From Desulfovermiculus sp041686195 (GTDB lineage Bacteria; Desulfobacterota; Desulfovibrionia; Desulfovibrionales; Desulfothermaceae), in NCBI GenBank assembly GCA_041686195.1, contig JAWLEI010000140.1, positions 1 to 5,581 of the forward strand: a stretch of 5,581 nucleotides of DNA, given 5' to 3'. Shown in pieces: positions 1 through 5,425 of the stretch. The position numbers were made by a program, and so were the translations under genes. The notes below the pieces were generated by a model. It was given only the letters and a program-made list of their open reading frames with translations, did not search any database and was not told where the DNA came from. How positions within the stretch are numbered: the stretch's first letter is position 1; each line of letters starts with the position of its first letter.

Positions 1-5
1 GGAGG
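1..5 (+). promoter_or_regulatory. Ribosome binding site of the Hsp70-TPR gene
   Basis: GGAGG lies 5 nt before the ATG at position 11, an ideal Shine-Dalgarno arrangement. It decides the start: the alternative in-frame GTG at position 5 overlaps this site and has no ribosome site of its own within the window. Because the window begins at this element, the promoter and any upstream operon gene cannot be seen. Confidence 0.85.
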
Positions 6-10
6 TGCGC

Positions 11-2422
11 ATGGCGGATATATCTTCTCTTTTTTCCCAGCTCGCAACCCATCAGGTTGCCGGGCCTATCCGGGTTCTGGGCATTGATCTGGGTACTACC
101 AACTGTACAGTGGCTGAAATCATCTCTGATCAGGACAGCGCCTTTCAAGCCCTGGAACCGGAGTACCTGAGTATCAGACAACCGATCCTTGAAAGCAATC
201 AGTACACCAATGTCATGGTCCCCTCCGTGCTCGCCCTGTATAAGAACCAGGTCTACATAGGGGAAGGGGCCAAGAGGCTACGGGCCAAATGCGGAGATGC
301 AAAGGCAAAGCTGATTCCTGAGCAGACCATCTTCTGGGAAGACAAAAATTATATGGGCGTGGACAAGACCATGTACAAGGCCCCGGAAGGCTATCAGCGG
401 GCCAGAGAGATAAGTGGCCACATTCTACGCTATCTGTTCCAGGAGGCTGCACAGGAAAGCGAAATGCCTGTCAATAAAACAGTTGTCACCGTGCCGGCCT
501 GCTTTCAACTGGCTCAGCGAAGGGATACATTAACTGCCTGTGAGTTGGCTGGACTGGATATCTCAGAGGGAGATCTTTTGGATGAACCGGTGGCCGCCTT
601 TGTCCACTGCCTCTTTTCCAGACAGGATATGCGCATCGACAGACCAGGCCAGAGCATATGCTGCCTAATCTTTGATTTTGGCGGAGGGACCTGCGACGTG
701 GCAGTGTATCAAACTCGTCTGCCGCAGGCCGGTCAGACCCTGCAGGTCTCACCCAAGGCAGTCTCCAGGTACCATAAGCTGGGCGGAGGAGACATCGACA
801 AGGCCATTGTCTACGAGGTGCTCATCCCTCAATTGATGGACCAGAACAGATTGCAGGCCTCAGATCTGGATTTTGACATCAAAAAGCAGGCCCTGGAGCC
901 GGCCCTGCTCAGCACGGCCGAGATGCTCAAAATCGGCCTATGCCGGGAGATCGATCGCTATGAGCAGCTGGGAACTCTGGAAAAACAGGATCCGGATCAA
1001 CTGAGCAAATCCTATCCAGGCCGGGTGACCTGTCCTTTCAAGGGCGGGAACGACTTGTACTTGGACCAGCCAAGGCTGAGTGCGTCTGAACTGGCCAGAG
1101 TCCTTGCCCCCTTTGTGGATACCGAGATCCCCTATCACCAGGAAAATGAGTACCGCTGGACCTGCTCGATTTTTGTCCCTGTGGAAGACGCCCTGACCCG
1201 GGCAGACCTGGACTCAGATGACATTGATTTGTGTCTTTTGGTCGGCGGCAGCTCCCGCATTCCGAATGTCCGCTGGGCATTGGATCGATTTTTTTCAAAG
1301 GCCCAGATCCAGGCTTTGTCTGAACAGAAGATCCAGACCGCGATAGCCAGCGGGGCTTGTATCCACGCCTTTATGCTCCAGGCTCTGGGTCAAAGCATTG
1401 TCCAGCCCTGCTGTGCGGAATCCATTTACATTCAAACCACATCCGGTCCGCAGATACTCATTGCAGCCAATACGCCGCTTCCCTTTCCCGATTCCGAGGC
1501 CTGGGCACAGCATGCCACATTGACCATACCTCAATCCGCTGATGATAAGCCTCTTGTTCTGCGCATTGAGCTGCTGGACAGCCAGGGCAGAGTCTTGATG
1601 CGCAAGCCGTGGGAAATTGCTGCTCCGGTCTCTGAAGGCGAAAAGATTTTGATCCATTACCGGATGGATGTGAACCAGCTCTTGACAATGAAGCTTAGTT
1701 TGCCCGGCAAGCCGAACCAAGCCCTCCGGGACATGGAGGTGGAAAACCCGGTTACCAGCGTGAACAACCCCAACTCCAAGCGGCAGGAGATTCTGGAGCT
1801 GGAAGAGGCCATGCGCACCAGCCGGATTCCGCCTCAAAAACAGGCAGAGACTATAGAAAGAATCATTGGTTTGTATCAGGACCTGGGACAGAGGGAGAAG
1901 GCTGTCAGTCTGTGCCGGAAGATGTTGCGCATCCAGGGACCAAGCGCATACCTTCTGAATAAAGCTGCTCTCTTGTATGGGGAGATCGGGGACTACGCTC
2001 GGGAAGAAAAATATTATCTGGAAGCAGACAAATACTCGCGAACATGGAAGGGGCCGCTTTTCAATCTGGCTCTGTCCTATCGTCGCCAGGGGCGGTATGC
2101 CGAGGCGGCCTCTCTGCTGGACCGGGTCATGCAAATAGAGCGAAGCGCTCCGTATGTGGTGCTTCGAGGCATTATCGCCGAGGCTATGGATGACTGGGAA
2201 GGCAAAGAAGTTCTCCTGGACGAGGCCCTGCATCTCTTTGCCCCGGTCTCTTCGCTCAGTGACTGGGAACTGCACTGGTACACCAGGGCAGTGCGCATGC
2301 AGGGCTTGCAGGAAAAAGAGCAACAGGCCCGGCAGGAGGCCAGGAAACGTGTATCTGATCAGGACGAGGACGCGCCAGAAGGTATTTTGCCTGCAAACGA
2401 CCTGCACTCAGCGAGGATGTAA
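11..2422 (+). CDS. Hsp70-family ATPase with C-terminal TPR repeats
   Basis: A cytosolic Hsp70/DnaK-like ATPase, 803 aa, with no signal peptide or membrane segment. Visible nucleotide-binding motifs, numbered from the ATG at 11: phosphate-1 GIDLGTTNC (24-32); a DKNYMG segment (111-116) whose Lys112 aligns with the catalytic Lys70 of DnaK; connect-1 around VPACFQLAQRRDT to DEPVAA (161-196); phosphate-2 FDFGGGTCDVAV (221-232); LGGGDID (257-263); adenosine motif LLVGGSSRIPNVR (409-421), followed by AIASGACIHA. Residues 468-565 resemble a substrate-binding beta domain, ending in HYRMDVNQLLTMKL, which is like the FDIDANGIL stretch of DnaK. Instead of the usual helical lid, residues 613-743 form about four TPR-like repeats, and the end is charged with no EEVD-like tail. 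Family knowledge implies ATP-driven binding and release of proteins; the TPRs suggest a specific partner. It is followed after 2 nt by a helicase gene, so the two are probably co-translated. It is not housekeeping DnaK, being longer, lidless and without visible dnaJ or grpE. Client and pathway are unknown. Confidence 0.93.
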   Translation: MADISSLFSQLATHQVAGPIRVLGIDLGTTNCTVAEIISDQDSAFQALEPEYLSIRQPILESNQYTNVMVPSVLALYKNQVYIGEGAKRLRAKCGDAKAKLIPEQTIFWEDKNYMGVDKTMYKAPEGYQRAREISGHILRYLFQEAAQESEMPVNKTVVTVPACFQLAQRRDTLTACELAGLDISEGDLLDEPVAAFVHCLFSRQDMRIDRPGQSICCLIFDFGGGTCDVAVYQTRLPQAGQTLQVSPKAVSRYHKLGGGDIDKAIVYEVLIPQLMDQNRLQASDLDFDIKKQALEPALLSTAEMLKIGLCREIDRYEQLGTLEKQDPDQLSKSYPGRVTCPFKGGNDLYLDQPRLSASELARVLAPFVDTEIPYHQENEYRWTCSIFVPVEDALTRADLDSDDIDLCLLVGGSSRIPNVRWALDRFFSKAQIQALSEQKIQTAIASGACIHAFMLQALGQSIVQPCCAESIYIQTTSGPQILIAANTPLPFPDSEAWAQHATLTIPQSADDKPLVLRIELLDSQGRVLMRKPWEIAAPVSEGEKILIHYRMDVNQLLTMKLSLPGKPNQALRDMEVENPVTSVNNPNSKRQEILELEEAMRTSRIPPQKQAETIERIIGLYQDLGQREKAVSLCRKMLRIQGPSAYLLNKAALLYGEIGDYAREEKYYLEADKYSRTWKGPLFNLALSYRRQGRYAEAASLLDRVMQIERSAPYVVLRGIIAEAMDDWEGKEVLLDEALHLFAPVSSLSDWELHWYTRAVRMQGLQEKEQQARQEARKRVSDQDEDAPEGILPANDLHSARM

Positions 2423-2424
2423 CT

Positions 2425-3738
2425 ATGCCTGCATCATGGCTTGTACCGGAAAAGGACCTGACTTTAGAGCAGCAGCGGGCGGTGACTCTGTCTCCGAAAA
2501 AGCCCAGGGTCATCTTTGGTCCGCCGGGCTCGGGAAAAACCATCACCCTGGTGCACAGAGCTAAATATCTGTGCGAAAGCTTCCATGTCCGGACGGAAAG
2601 ATACATGGTCCTGGCCTTTACCAATGCCCTCAAGGACTATATCCGCCCGGCCCTGGAAGATTTGGGGGTTGACCAGGCCCATGTGTCCACCTTTGATAAG
2701 TGGTGCAAGGGATTTCATGAACACTATATTGGAAATCCGCCCAGAAAAGGACGCTTTTCAGATCCAGAGATGACCCGTCGGGCTGTTCATGACCATCTGA
2801 CCCGAAAATGGGATCAAGGTCGGCTCTTTGATTTTGTTCTGGTGGATGAAGGGCACGATCTGGATCGGGAGGCCTTTGAGATCTTAACAGCTATAGCCGA
2901 GCACGTCACAGTGTTCATCGATCACAAGCAGCAGATCTACTCCACGGGGTGCACGGAGCACGGGATTCTGAGGGCTTTGGGCTTGCGGCAGATCAACATG
3001 GCTTTACTGGAAGGCTTTCGCTGCACACCGTATATCTCCGAGCTGGCTGCAAACTTCATCCATGATCCTGAACAGGCGGAGTACTTCCGCCGACAGACCG
3101 AGCACCTCCAGCCGGAGCAGGAACAACCTCAGTTTTTTGTGGCCCGAAACTATCAGGAGGAGATGGAGGCTCTGGTGTCAATGCTTGAGGCCAGACAAGG
3201 CATGGGGGAGCGGATCGCTGTTCTGTTTCCCGAGAGGTGGCAGGCAGAAAAATTCCCGGAGATATGTGCTGCACAGGGGCTGTATGTGGAAGGGCCTCCC
3301 CTGTGGCCGCCCAACCGGACTCCGCCATATACAGTTTATGATTTCGGTTCAGACCTGCCCAAGGCCATGACCTACAACAGCGCCAAAGGCTTGACCTTTG
3401 ACACAGTCTTCATGCCCAGGCTTGTGCCCAGGCACTTCTCCGGAGCAATGAAGGAGAAAATGCATGAACTCTTGTTTGTGGGCGTAACCAGGGCTGTGCG
3501 CTGGGTGTATTTGAGTACTGTATATGAGCAGATGATACAGCCAGTTCAGCGTTTGTATCAGAAGGGTTTGCACAGTGAGGTTGAAGTAGGCTTGAGCATA
3601 AAGCATGGAAATTTTTGCCGACAGATGAGTATATTTGAAGTTTTTGCCGCCAATAGGAGCAATGTGCAAAGGCACGATGGTGATGCTCAAAAAAGCAATA
3701 ACGATGAAAAAAACATGCAATATGCTGATTTGTTTTAA
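2425..3738 (+). CDS. Compact UvrD-like superfamily 1 helicase/ATPase
   Basis: A 437-aa SF1 NTPase of the UvrD/Rep class, predicted to act on DNA or RNA using ATP. Motifs in order: Q-motif LTLEQQRAV (12-20); Walker A GPPGSGKT (32-39); Ia VLAFTNALKDYI (62-73); Ib VSTFDKWC (87-94); Walker B VLVDEGHD (138-145); III VFIDHKQQIY (163-172); IV LLEGFRCTPYI (194-204) with Arg199; V YNSAKGLTFDTVFMP (317-331); VI LLFVGVTRAVRWVYLS (349-364) with Arg356. All catalytic positions look intact. UvrD, Rep and PcrA are near 700 aa; here the 1B and 2B insertions are very short, and no nuclease domain is visible. In size it is closer to the UvrD-like GajB of Gabija defence, but no GajA-like gene is present. The ATG is 2 nt after the Hsp70 stop, with GAGG at 2413-2416 inside the Hsp70 3' end, so translational coupling is likely. 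The last 30 residues are polar, rich in Asn, Asp and Lys, and encoded by A+T-rich DNA. Actual unwinding activity is uncertain. Confidence 0.92.
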   Translation: MPASWLVPEKDLTLEQQRAVTLSPKKPRVIFGPPGSGKTITLVHRAKYLCESFHVRTERYMVLAFTNALKDYIRPALEDLGVDQAHVSTFDKWCKGFHEHYIGNPPRKGRFSDPEMTRRAVHDHLTRKWDQGRLFDFVLVDEGHDLDREAFEILTAIAEHVTVFIDHKQQIYSTGCTEHGILRALGLRQINMALLEGFRCTPYISELAANFIHDPEQAEYFRRQTEHLQPEQEQPQFFVARNYQEEMEALVSMLEARQGMGERIAVLFPERWQAEKFPEICAAQGLYVEGPPLWPPNRTPPYTVYDFGSDLPKAMTYNSAKGLTFDTVFMPRLVPRHFSGAMKEKMHELLFVGVTRAVRWVYLSTVYEQMIQPVQRLYQKGLHSEVEVGLSIKHGNFCRQMSIFEVFAANRSNVQRHDGDAQKSNNDEKNMQYADLF

Positions 3739-3763
3739 GCGTATTTCATCTATCTCAAGATAA

Positions 3764-3789
3764 TTGTTAAAGATAAAGGCATGTATACT
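3764..3789 (+). promoter_or_regulatory. Weak candidate promoter before the 160-aa gene
   Basis: The 71-nt gap between the helicase gene and the next gene holds TTGTTA (3764-3769) and TATACT (3784-3789). The -10 match is good, but the spacer is only 14 nt, shorter than the preferred 16-18, so this is a tentative call. The gap also holds a short inverted repeat TATCT-CA-AGATA (3751-3762) and two copies of AAGATAA (3757-3763 and 3770-3776), which might be protein-binding sites or chance in A+T-rich DNA. There is no terminator-like hairpin, so read-through from the upstream operon is also possible. Confidence 0.25.
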
Positions 3790-3809
3790 GAAGTGATGAA
3801 GGAGTTACC

Positions 3810-4292
3810 ATGATCGAACTGGACAACGATCGGCTTGTCTTTTCCTTCCCCGAGGTCCATCCCGATGCCCGGTTGACCATCACCTTCAAACGGACCTTAC
3901 GCATTCCGGACGATGGAACAGACTACCCCCTCCCTCCAGGTCTCGGTGACTTTCCGCTGCGCCATGTGGACGACTATGCCGCCAAGGTTCCGGAGAAATG
4001 GTTGAGCCGGGGTGGGGTCATGCTGCCCATGTATCAGTCCGAGGCCATGTGGATCAGGTTTTCCAGCCGCTGTTTTGTGCATCTAGCCAACTCAGTGCAT
4101 TGGCGAAAAATAACCGGCCGGGTCCCGCCCACTCGGTTGCCCACGGCCTCGGAGTACTCGCAAGCCGGCTTGCCGTGGTTCGAGTGCTACCAGGAAGATC
4201 CAAGAATTAAGGCCAAGGCCGGAAAGAGAAAGCGGAGAAGTGTTTGGAAAAAATTTAACATAATCAGAAGATTGGCCATGCTGATCAATTAA
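3810..4292 (+). CDS. Conserved hypothetical protein, apparently internally deleted
   Basis: A 160-aa soluble protein of unknown function, with AAGGAG at 3799-3804, 5 nt before the ATG. Residues 1-86 carry a well-conserved block (LVFSFPEVHPDARLTITF, RTLRIPDDG, YPLPPGLGDFPLRHVDD, GGVMLPMYQSEAMW) that I recognise from a widespread uncharacterised bacterial family of roughly 300 aa. In remembered relatives, MYQSEAMW-L-FSS is followed by a long central region (YPFAVKIATGKINAVTGE and more), and only near the C-terminus comes a block like SSRCFV-LANS-WR-ITGE-PPT, then EY-AGLPWFDYY. Here residues 85-127 pass directly from FSS into RCFVHLANS and on to AGLPWFECY, so the middle seems to be missing in frame. 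After residue 130 the sequence turns strongly basic (KAGKRKRRSVWKK) and no longer resembles the family end. The reading frame is open, so a short protein may be made, but its function is doubtful. The comparison is from memory and not from an alignment. Confidence 0.75.
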   Translation: MIELDNDRLVFSFPEVHPDARLTITFKRTLRIPDDGTDYPLPPGLGDFPLRHVDDYAAKVPEKWLSRGGVMLPMYQSEAMWIRFSSRCFVHLANSVHWRKITGRVPPTRLPTASEYSQAGLPWFECYQEDPRIKAKAGKRKRRSVWKKFNIIRRLAMLIN

Positions 4293-4304
4293 TGAGTTTG
4301 TAAA

Positions 4305-4505
4305 TCACGACACGTTGTGCTCTTTGGTATACTGGCGAAGGGCACGATTGACCGATTCAGAGTCGGGATAAAGCTCGAGCAAGTCAGGCTCTATGAAGAC
4401 CAGATTTGTTCCTTCTTCCTGGTAACGCCAGGCATATTTCCCACGTTGGCCTGTCTTGATGAGTTCTGCCGGGTATTCTGATCTTAAAGTATCATTATTC
4501 TTCAT
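4305..4505 (-). CDS. Small antitoxin paired with a BrnT-like toxin
   Basis: A 66-aa protein resembling the small antitoxins found directly downstream of BrnT (DUF497) toxins. Conserved features are SEYPAELIKTG-RGKY (9-24), GTNLVFIEPDLLELYPD (32-48) and SVNRALRQY (51-59). The fold looks like a short ribbon plus a helix, but no classic DNA-binding motif is certain. Its ATG lies inside the 3' end of the toxin reading frame, an 11-nt overlap, and AAGGAG is read from the minus strand at 4521-4516, 10 nt before the ATG. This order, toxin then antitoxin, is typical of brnT loci. The presumed role is to bind and neutralise the RNase toxin and to repress its own operon. Since the toxin copy here is broken, the gene may persist as an orphan antitoxin able to counter related toxins elsewhere. 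It converges on the 160-aa gene, with 12 nt between their stops. Confidence 0.7.
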   Translation of the reverse strand: MKNNDTLRSEYPAELIKTGQRGKYAWRYQEEGTNLVFIEPDLLELYPDSESVNRALRQYTKEHNVS

Positions 4506-4710
4506 AAGCTATTTTCTCCTTGCGGGTCATACGCCGCGCAGAAATAATGCGGATGACAGCTATCTTTTCGGTGAATGAAACTACAAGATGATTTCCTTTT
4601 AAAGATATGCCGAAAAGCAGATATCTTTCTTCGTCATAAGAATGGTCGGGATCTTGGACGCATGAGGACAGCTGATCGCCAAAAACTTCTACAGCCTCAA
4701 GAAAGGAAGA
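4495..4710 (-). pseudogene. brnT: BrnT-like RNase toxin remnant, N-terminus missing
   Basis: Reading the minus strand gives 71 codons of BrnT (DUF497) similarity: SFLEAVEVFGDQLS, DPDHSYDEERYLLFGIS, GNHLVVSFTEK, then IRIISARRMTRKEKIAYEE and a stop. These match the usual BrnT middle and C-terminus (EAVEVFGDP, DPDHS-DEERF-TIG, RIISARRATRRER). Family members run to about 90-95 aa and begin with a W-x(3)-KA-x(2)-N-x(2)-KHG segment of about 20 residues. Here that part is absent: an in-frame TAA (4713-4711) sits directly before the first recognisable codon, and no ATG, GTG or TTG start exists inside the remaining N-terminal half. The intact family is a RelE-fold ribosome-independent RNase whose N-terminal residues belong to the core, so this copy is presumably inactive. 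Its 3' end still carries the ribosome site and start of the antitoxin. The breakpoint lies near 4710; what replaced the lost part is the DNA around the unrelated ORF to the right. Confidence 0.8.
4516..4521 (-). promoter_or_regulatory. Antitoxin ribosome site inside the brnT remnant
   Basis: Minus-strand AAGGAG lies 10 nt before the antitoxin ATG (4505-4503) and within the codons for the RKEK part of the toxin remnant. It supports that start and lets the antitoxin be translated from any transcript crossing the remnant, even though the toxin itself has no start codon. Confidence 0.6.
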
Positions 4711-4758
4711 TTAATTCTGATGCTCTTCTCTTTTGAATCCTTGTTTTGAATATAACTT

Positions 4759-5058
4759 GTGATTCGTCGCTTGGCAAGTATTCAAAAGGTTCGAGAGGAT
4801 GTTTTCGATCTCAATGTACGGGACAGCGATGAATACCTGGAAGATCCGGAAGGGACTAAAGAATACGAATATGACCTGTTTGTTCAGTGCCAAGAGGAGC
4901 ATGACCAACAGATGCAGCTTTGTCCCCAGGTCAAGCATGCAGATGTAGGTTATAGGGTCCCTTTGGCTCTGGCTTTACAGAAAGTAGATGATCATGATGA
5001 GCGGGTGAAGATTCTGGACAGCTTTTTTTACAACTTCAATATCTACATGGCCAAGTAA
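4759..5058 (+). CDS. Unrecognised acidic ORF, possible gene fragment
   Basis: A 99-codon ORF beginning with GTG. I do not recognise the family. The product is acidic and hydrophilic in its first half (NVRDSDEYLEDPEGTKEYEYDLF) and shows CQEEHDQQMQLCP, VKHADVGYRVPLALALQKV and an aromatic end, ILDSFFYNFNIYMAK. No signal peptide or membrane segment is visible. Amino acid composition is protein-like, which favours this strand over the hydrophobic antisense ORF across the same DNA. Against it being an intact gene: no Shine-Dalgarno precedes the GTG, and an in-frame TAA sits at 4753-4755, just upstream. It also adjoins the breakpoint of the brnT remnant. It may be the C-terminal fragment of a longer gene whose 5' part was lost in the same rearrangement, or a small gene with a weak start. 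Confidence 0.4.
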   Translation: MIRRLASIQKVREDVFDLNVRDSDEYLEDPEGTKEYEYDLFVQCQEEHDQQMQLCPQVKHADVGYRVPLALALQKVDDHDERVKILDSFFYNFNIYMAK

Positions 5059-5103
5059 TCAGAAGCATTTCCTGAGATTTGCTCAACTGAGGTCCTAAAG
5101 GAT

Positions 5104-5130
5104 GATATGTGTATATCCAGTTGACATATC
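5104..5130. promoter_or_regulatory. Inverted repeat, candidate VapBC operator
   Basis: A perfect 7-bp inverted repeat, GATATGT (5104-5110) and ACATATC (5124-5130), has arm centres 20 bp apart, about two helical turns. The motif ATATC also occurs at 5113-5117, giving a second, tighter GATAT-N4-ATATC pair. The right arm overlaps the -35 box of the vapBC promoter. VapB proteins with an AbrB-type N-terminus bind such repeats with VapC to repress their own operon, so this position fits autoregulation. The role is inferred from position and symmetry. Confidence 0.5.
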
Positions 5131-5149
5131 CCGCCTGTTCATGCAAAAT
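5121..5149 (+). promoter_or_regulatory. Candidate sigma-70 promoter of vapBC
   Basis: A perfect -35 box TTGACA (5121-5126) is followed after a 17-bp spacer by CAAAAT (5144-5149), which matches the -10 consensus at four of six positions. Transcription would start near 5156, giving a leader of about 30 nt with the ribosome site AAGGAG (5174-5179) before vapB. This is the best promoter-like sequence in the window. Confidence 0.55.
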
Positions 5150-5188
5150 CTGTGAAGAGAGACAACTTCTTGAAAGGAGAACATAGCC

Positions 5189-5425
5189 ATGACTCATGTA
5201 AAGACCAAAATTTTTAAGAGCAACCGAAGCCAAGCCGTTCGATTGCCCAAAGAAGTTGCCATGCCAGAGTCTGTGAAGGAAGTAGAAATCATAAAAATCG
5301 GTCGCAAACGAATCATCGTACCTGCCAGTCAATCCTGGGATGACTGGTTTCAGGCTCCAGGCGTATCCAGTGATTTTATGCAAGATCGGGATCAGCCGGA
5401 GGATCAGACCAGGGAGCCCATGTAA
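5189..5425 (+). CDS. vapB: VapB-type antitoxin (MvpA-like)
   Basis: A 78-aa antitoxin of a type II toxin-antitoxin module. Residues 3-50 form a SpoVT/AbrB-like DNA-binding domain, with TKIFKSNRSQAVRLPKEV (6-23) as the signature, followed by PESVKEVEIIKIGRKRIIVPA. The C-terminal part, SWDDWF (49-54) and VSSDFMQDRDQPE (59-71), corresponds to the toxin-neutralising tail of the enteric MvpA/VapB antitoxins, which carry very similar W-D-W-F and STDFM-REQP patterns. AAGGAG at 5174-5179 lies 9 nt before the ATG. Its TAA overlaps the ATG of vapC by one base (TAATG), so the pair is translationally coupled. Expected roles are to block the VapC active site and, with VapC, to repress the operon at the upstream inverted repeat. 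Length and motifs look complete. Confidence 0.93.
   Translation: MTHVKTKIFKSNRSQAVRLPKEVAMPESVKEVEIIKIGRKRIIVPASQSWDDWFQAPGVSSDFMQDRDQPEDQTREPM

Noticed and set aside
5..10. GTG at position 5 as start of the Hsp70 gene
   Set aside because: It overlaps the GGAGG ribosome site, whereas the ATG at 11 has ideal spacing from it.
1295..2407. Long open frame of 370 codons on the minus strand
   Set aside because: It lies antisense to the Hsp70-TPR gene, shows no recognisable domain and has an odd composition rich in Leu, Gln and Arg. The plus-strand frame has clear Hsp70 and TPR motifs throughout.
2154..2564. Plus-strand 136-codon ORF spanning the Hsp70-helicase junction
   Set aside because: It overlaps both well-supported genes in another frame and shows no recognisable motif; it is a frame shadow.
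2425..3738. Gabija GajB assignment for the helicase
   Set aside because: Size and class are similar, but no GajA-like OLD/TOPRIM nuclease gene is next to it and the partner is an Hsp70, so a Gabija call is not supported.
3751..3762. TATCT-CA-AGATA as a terminator of the helicase operon
   Set aside because: The stem is only 5 bp, A+T-rich, with a 2-nt loop and no following U-tract.
4711..4938. Minus-strand 75-codon ORF with a hydrophobic start, possibly a membrane peptide or the missing N-terminus of BrnT
   Set aside because: It is antisense to the acidic 99-aa ORF and shows no W-x(3)-KA-N-KHG segment. It is in the same frame as the brnT remnant but ends in TAA right before it; the hydrophobicity probably reflects the complement of acidic codons.
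5082..5102. Small palindromes CTCA-AC-TGAG and TCCT-AA-AGGA after the 99-codon ORF
   Set aside because: Four-base stems with 2-nt loops are too weak for a terminator and are expected by chance.
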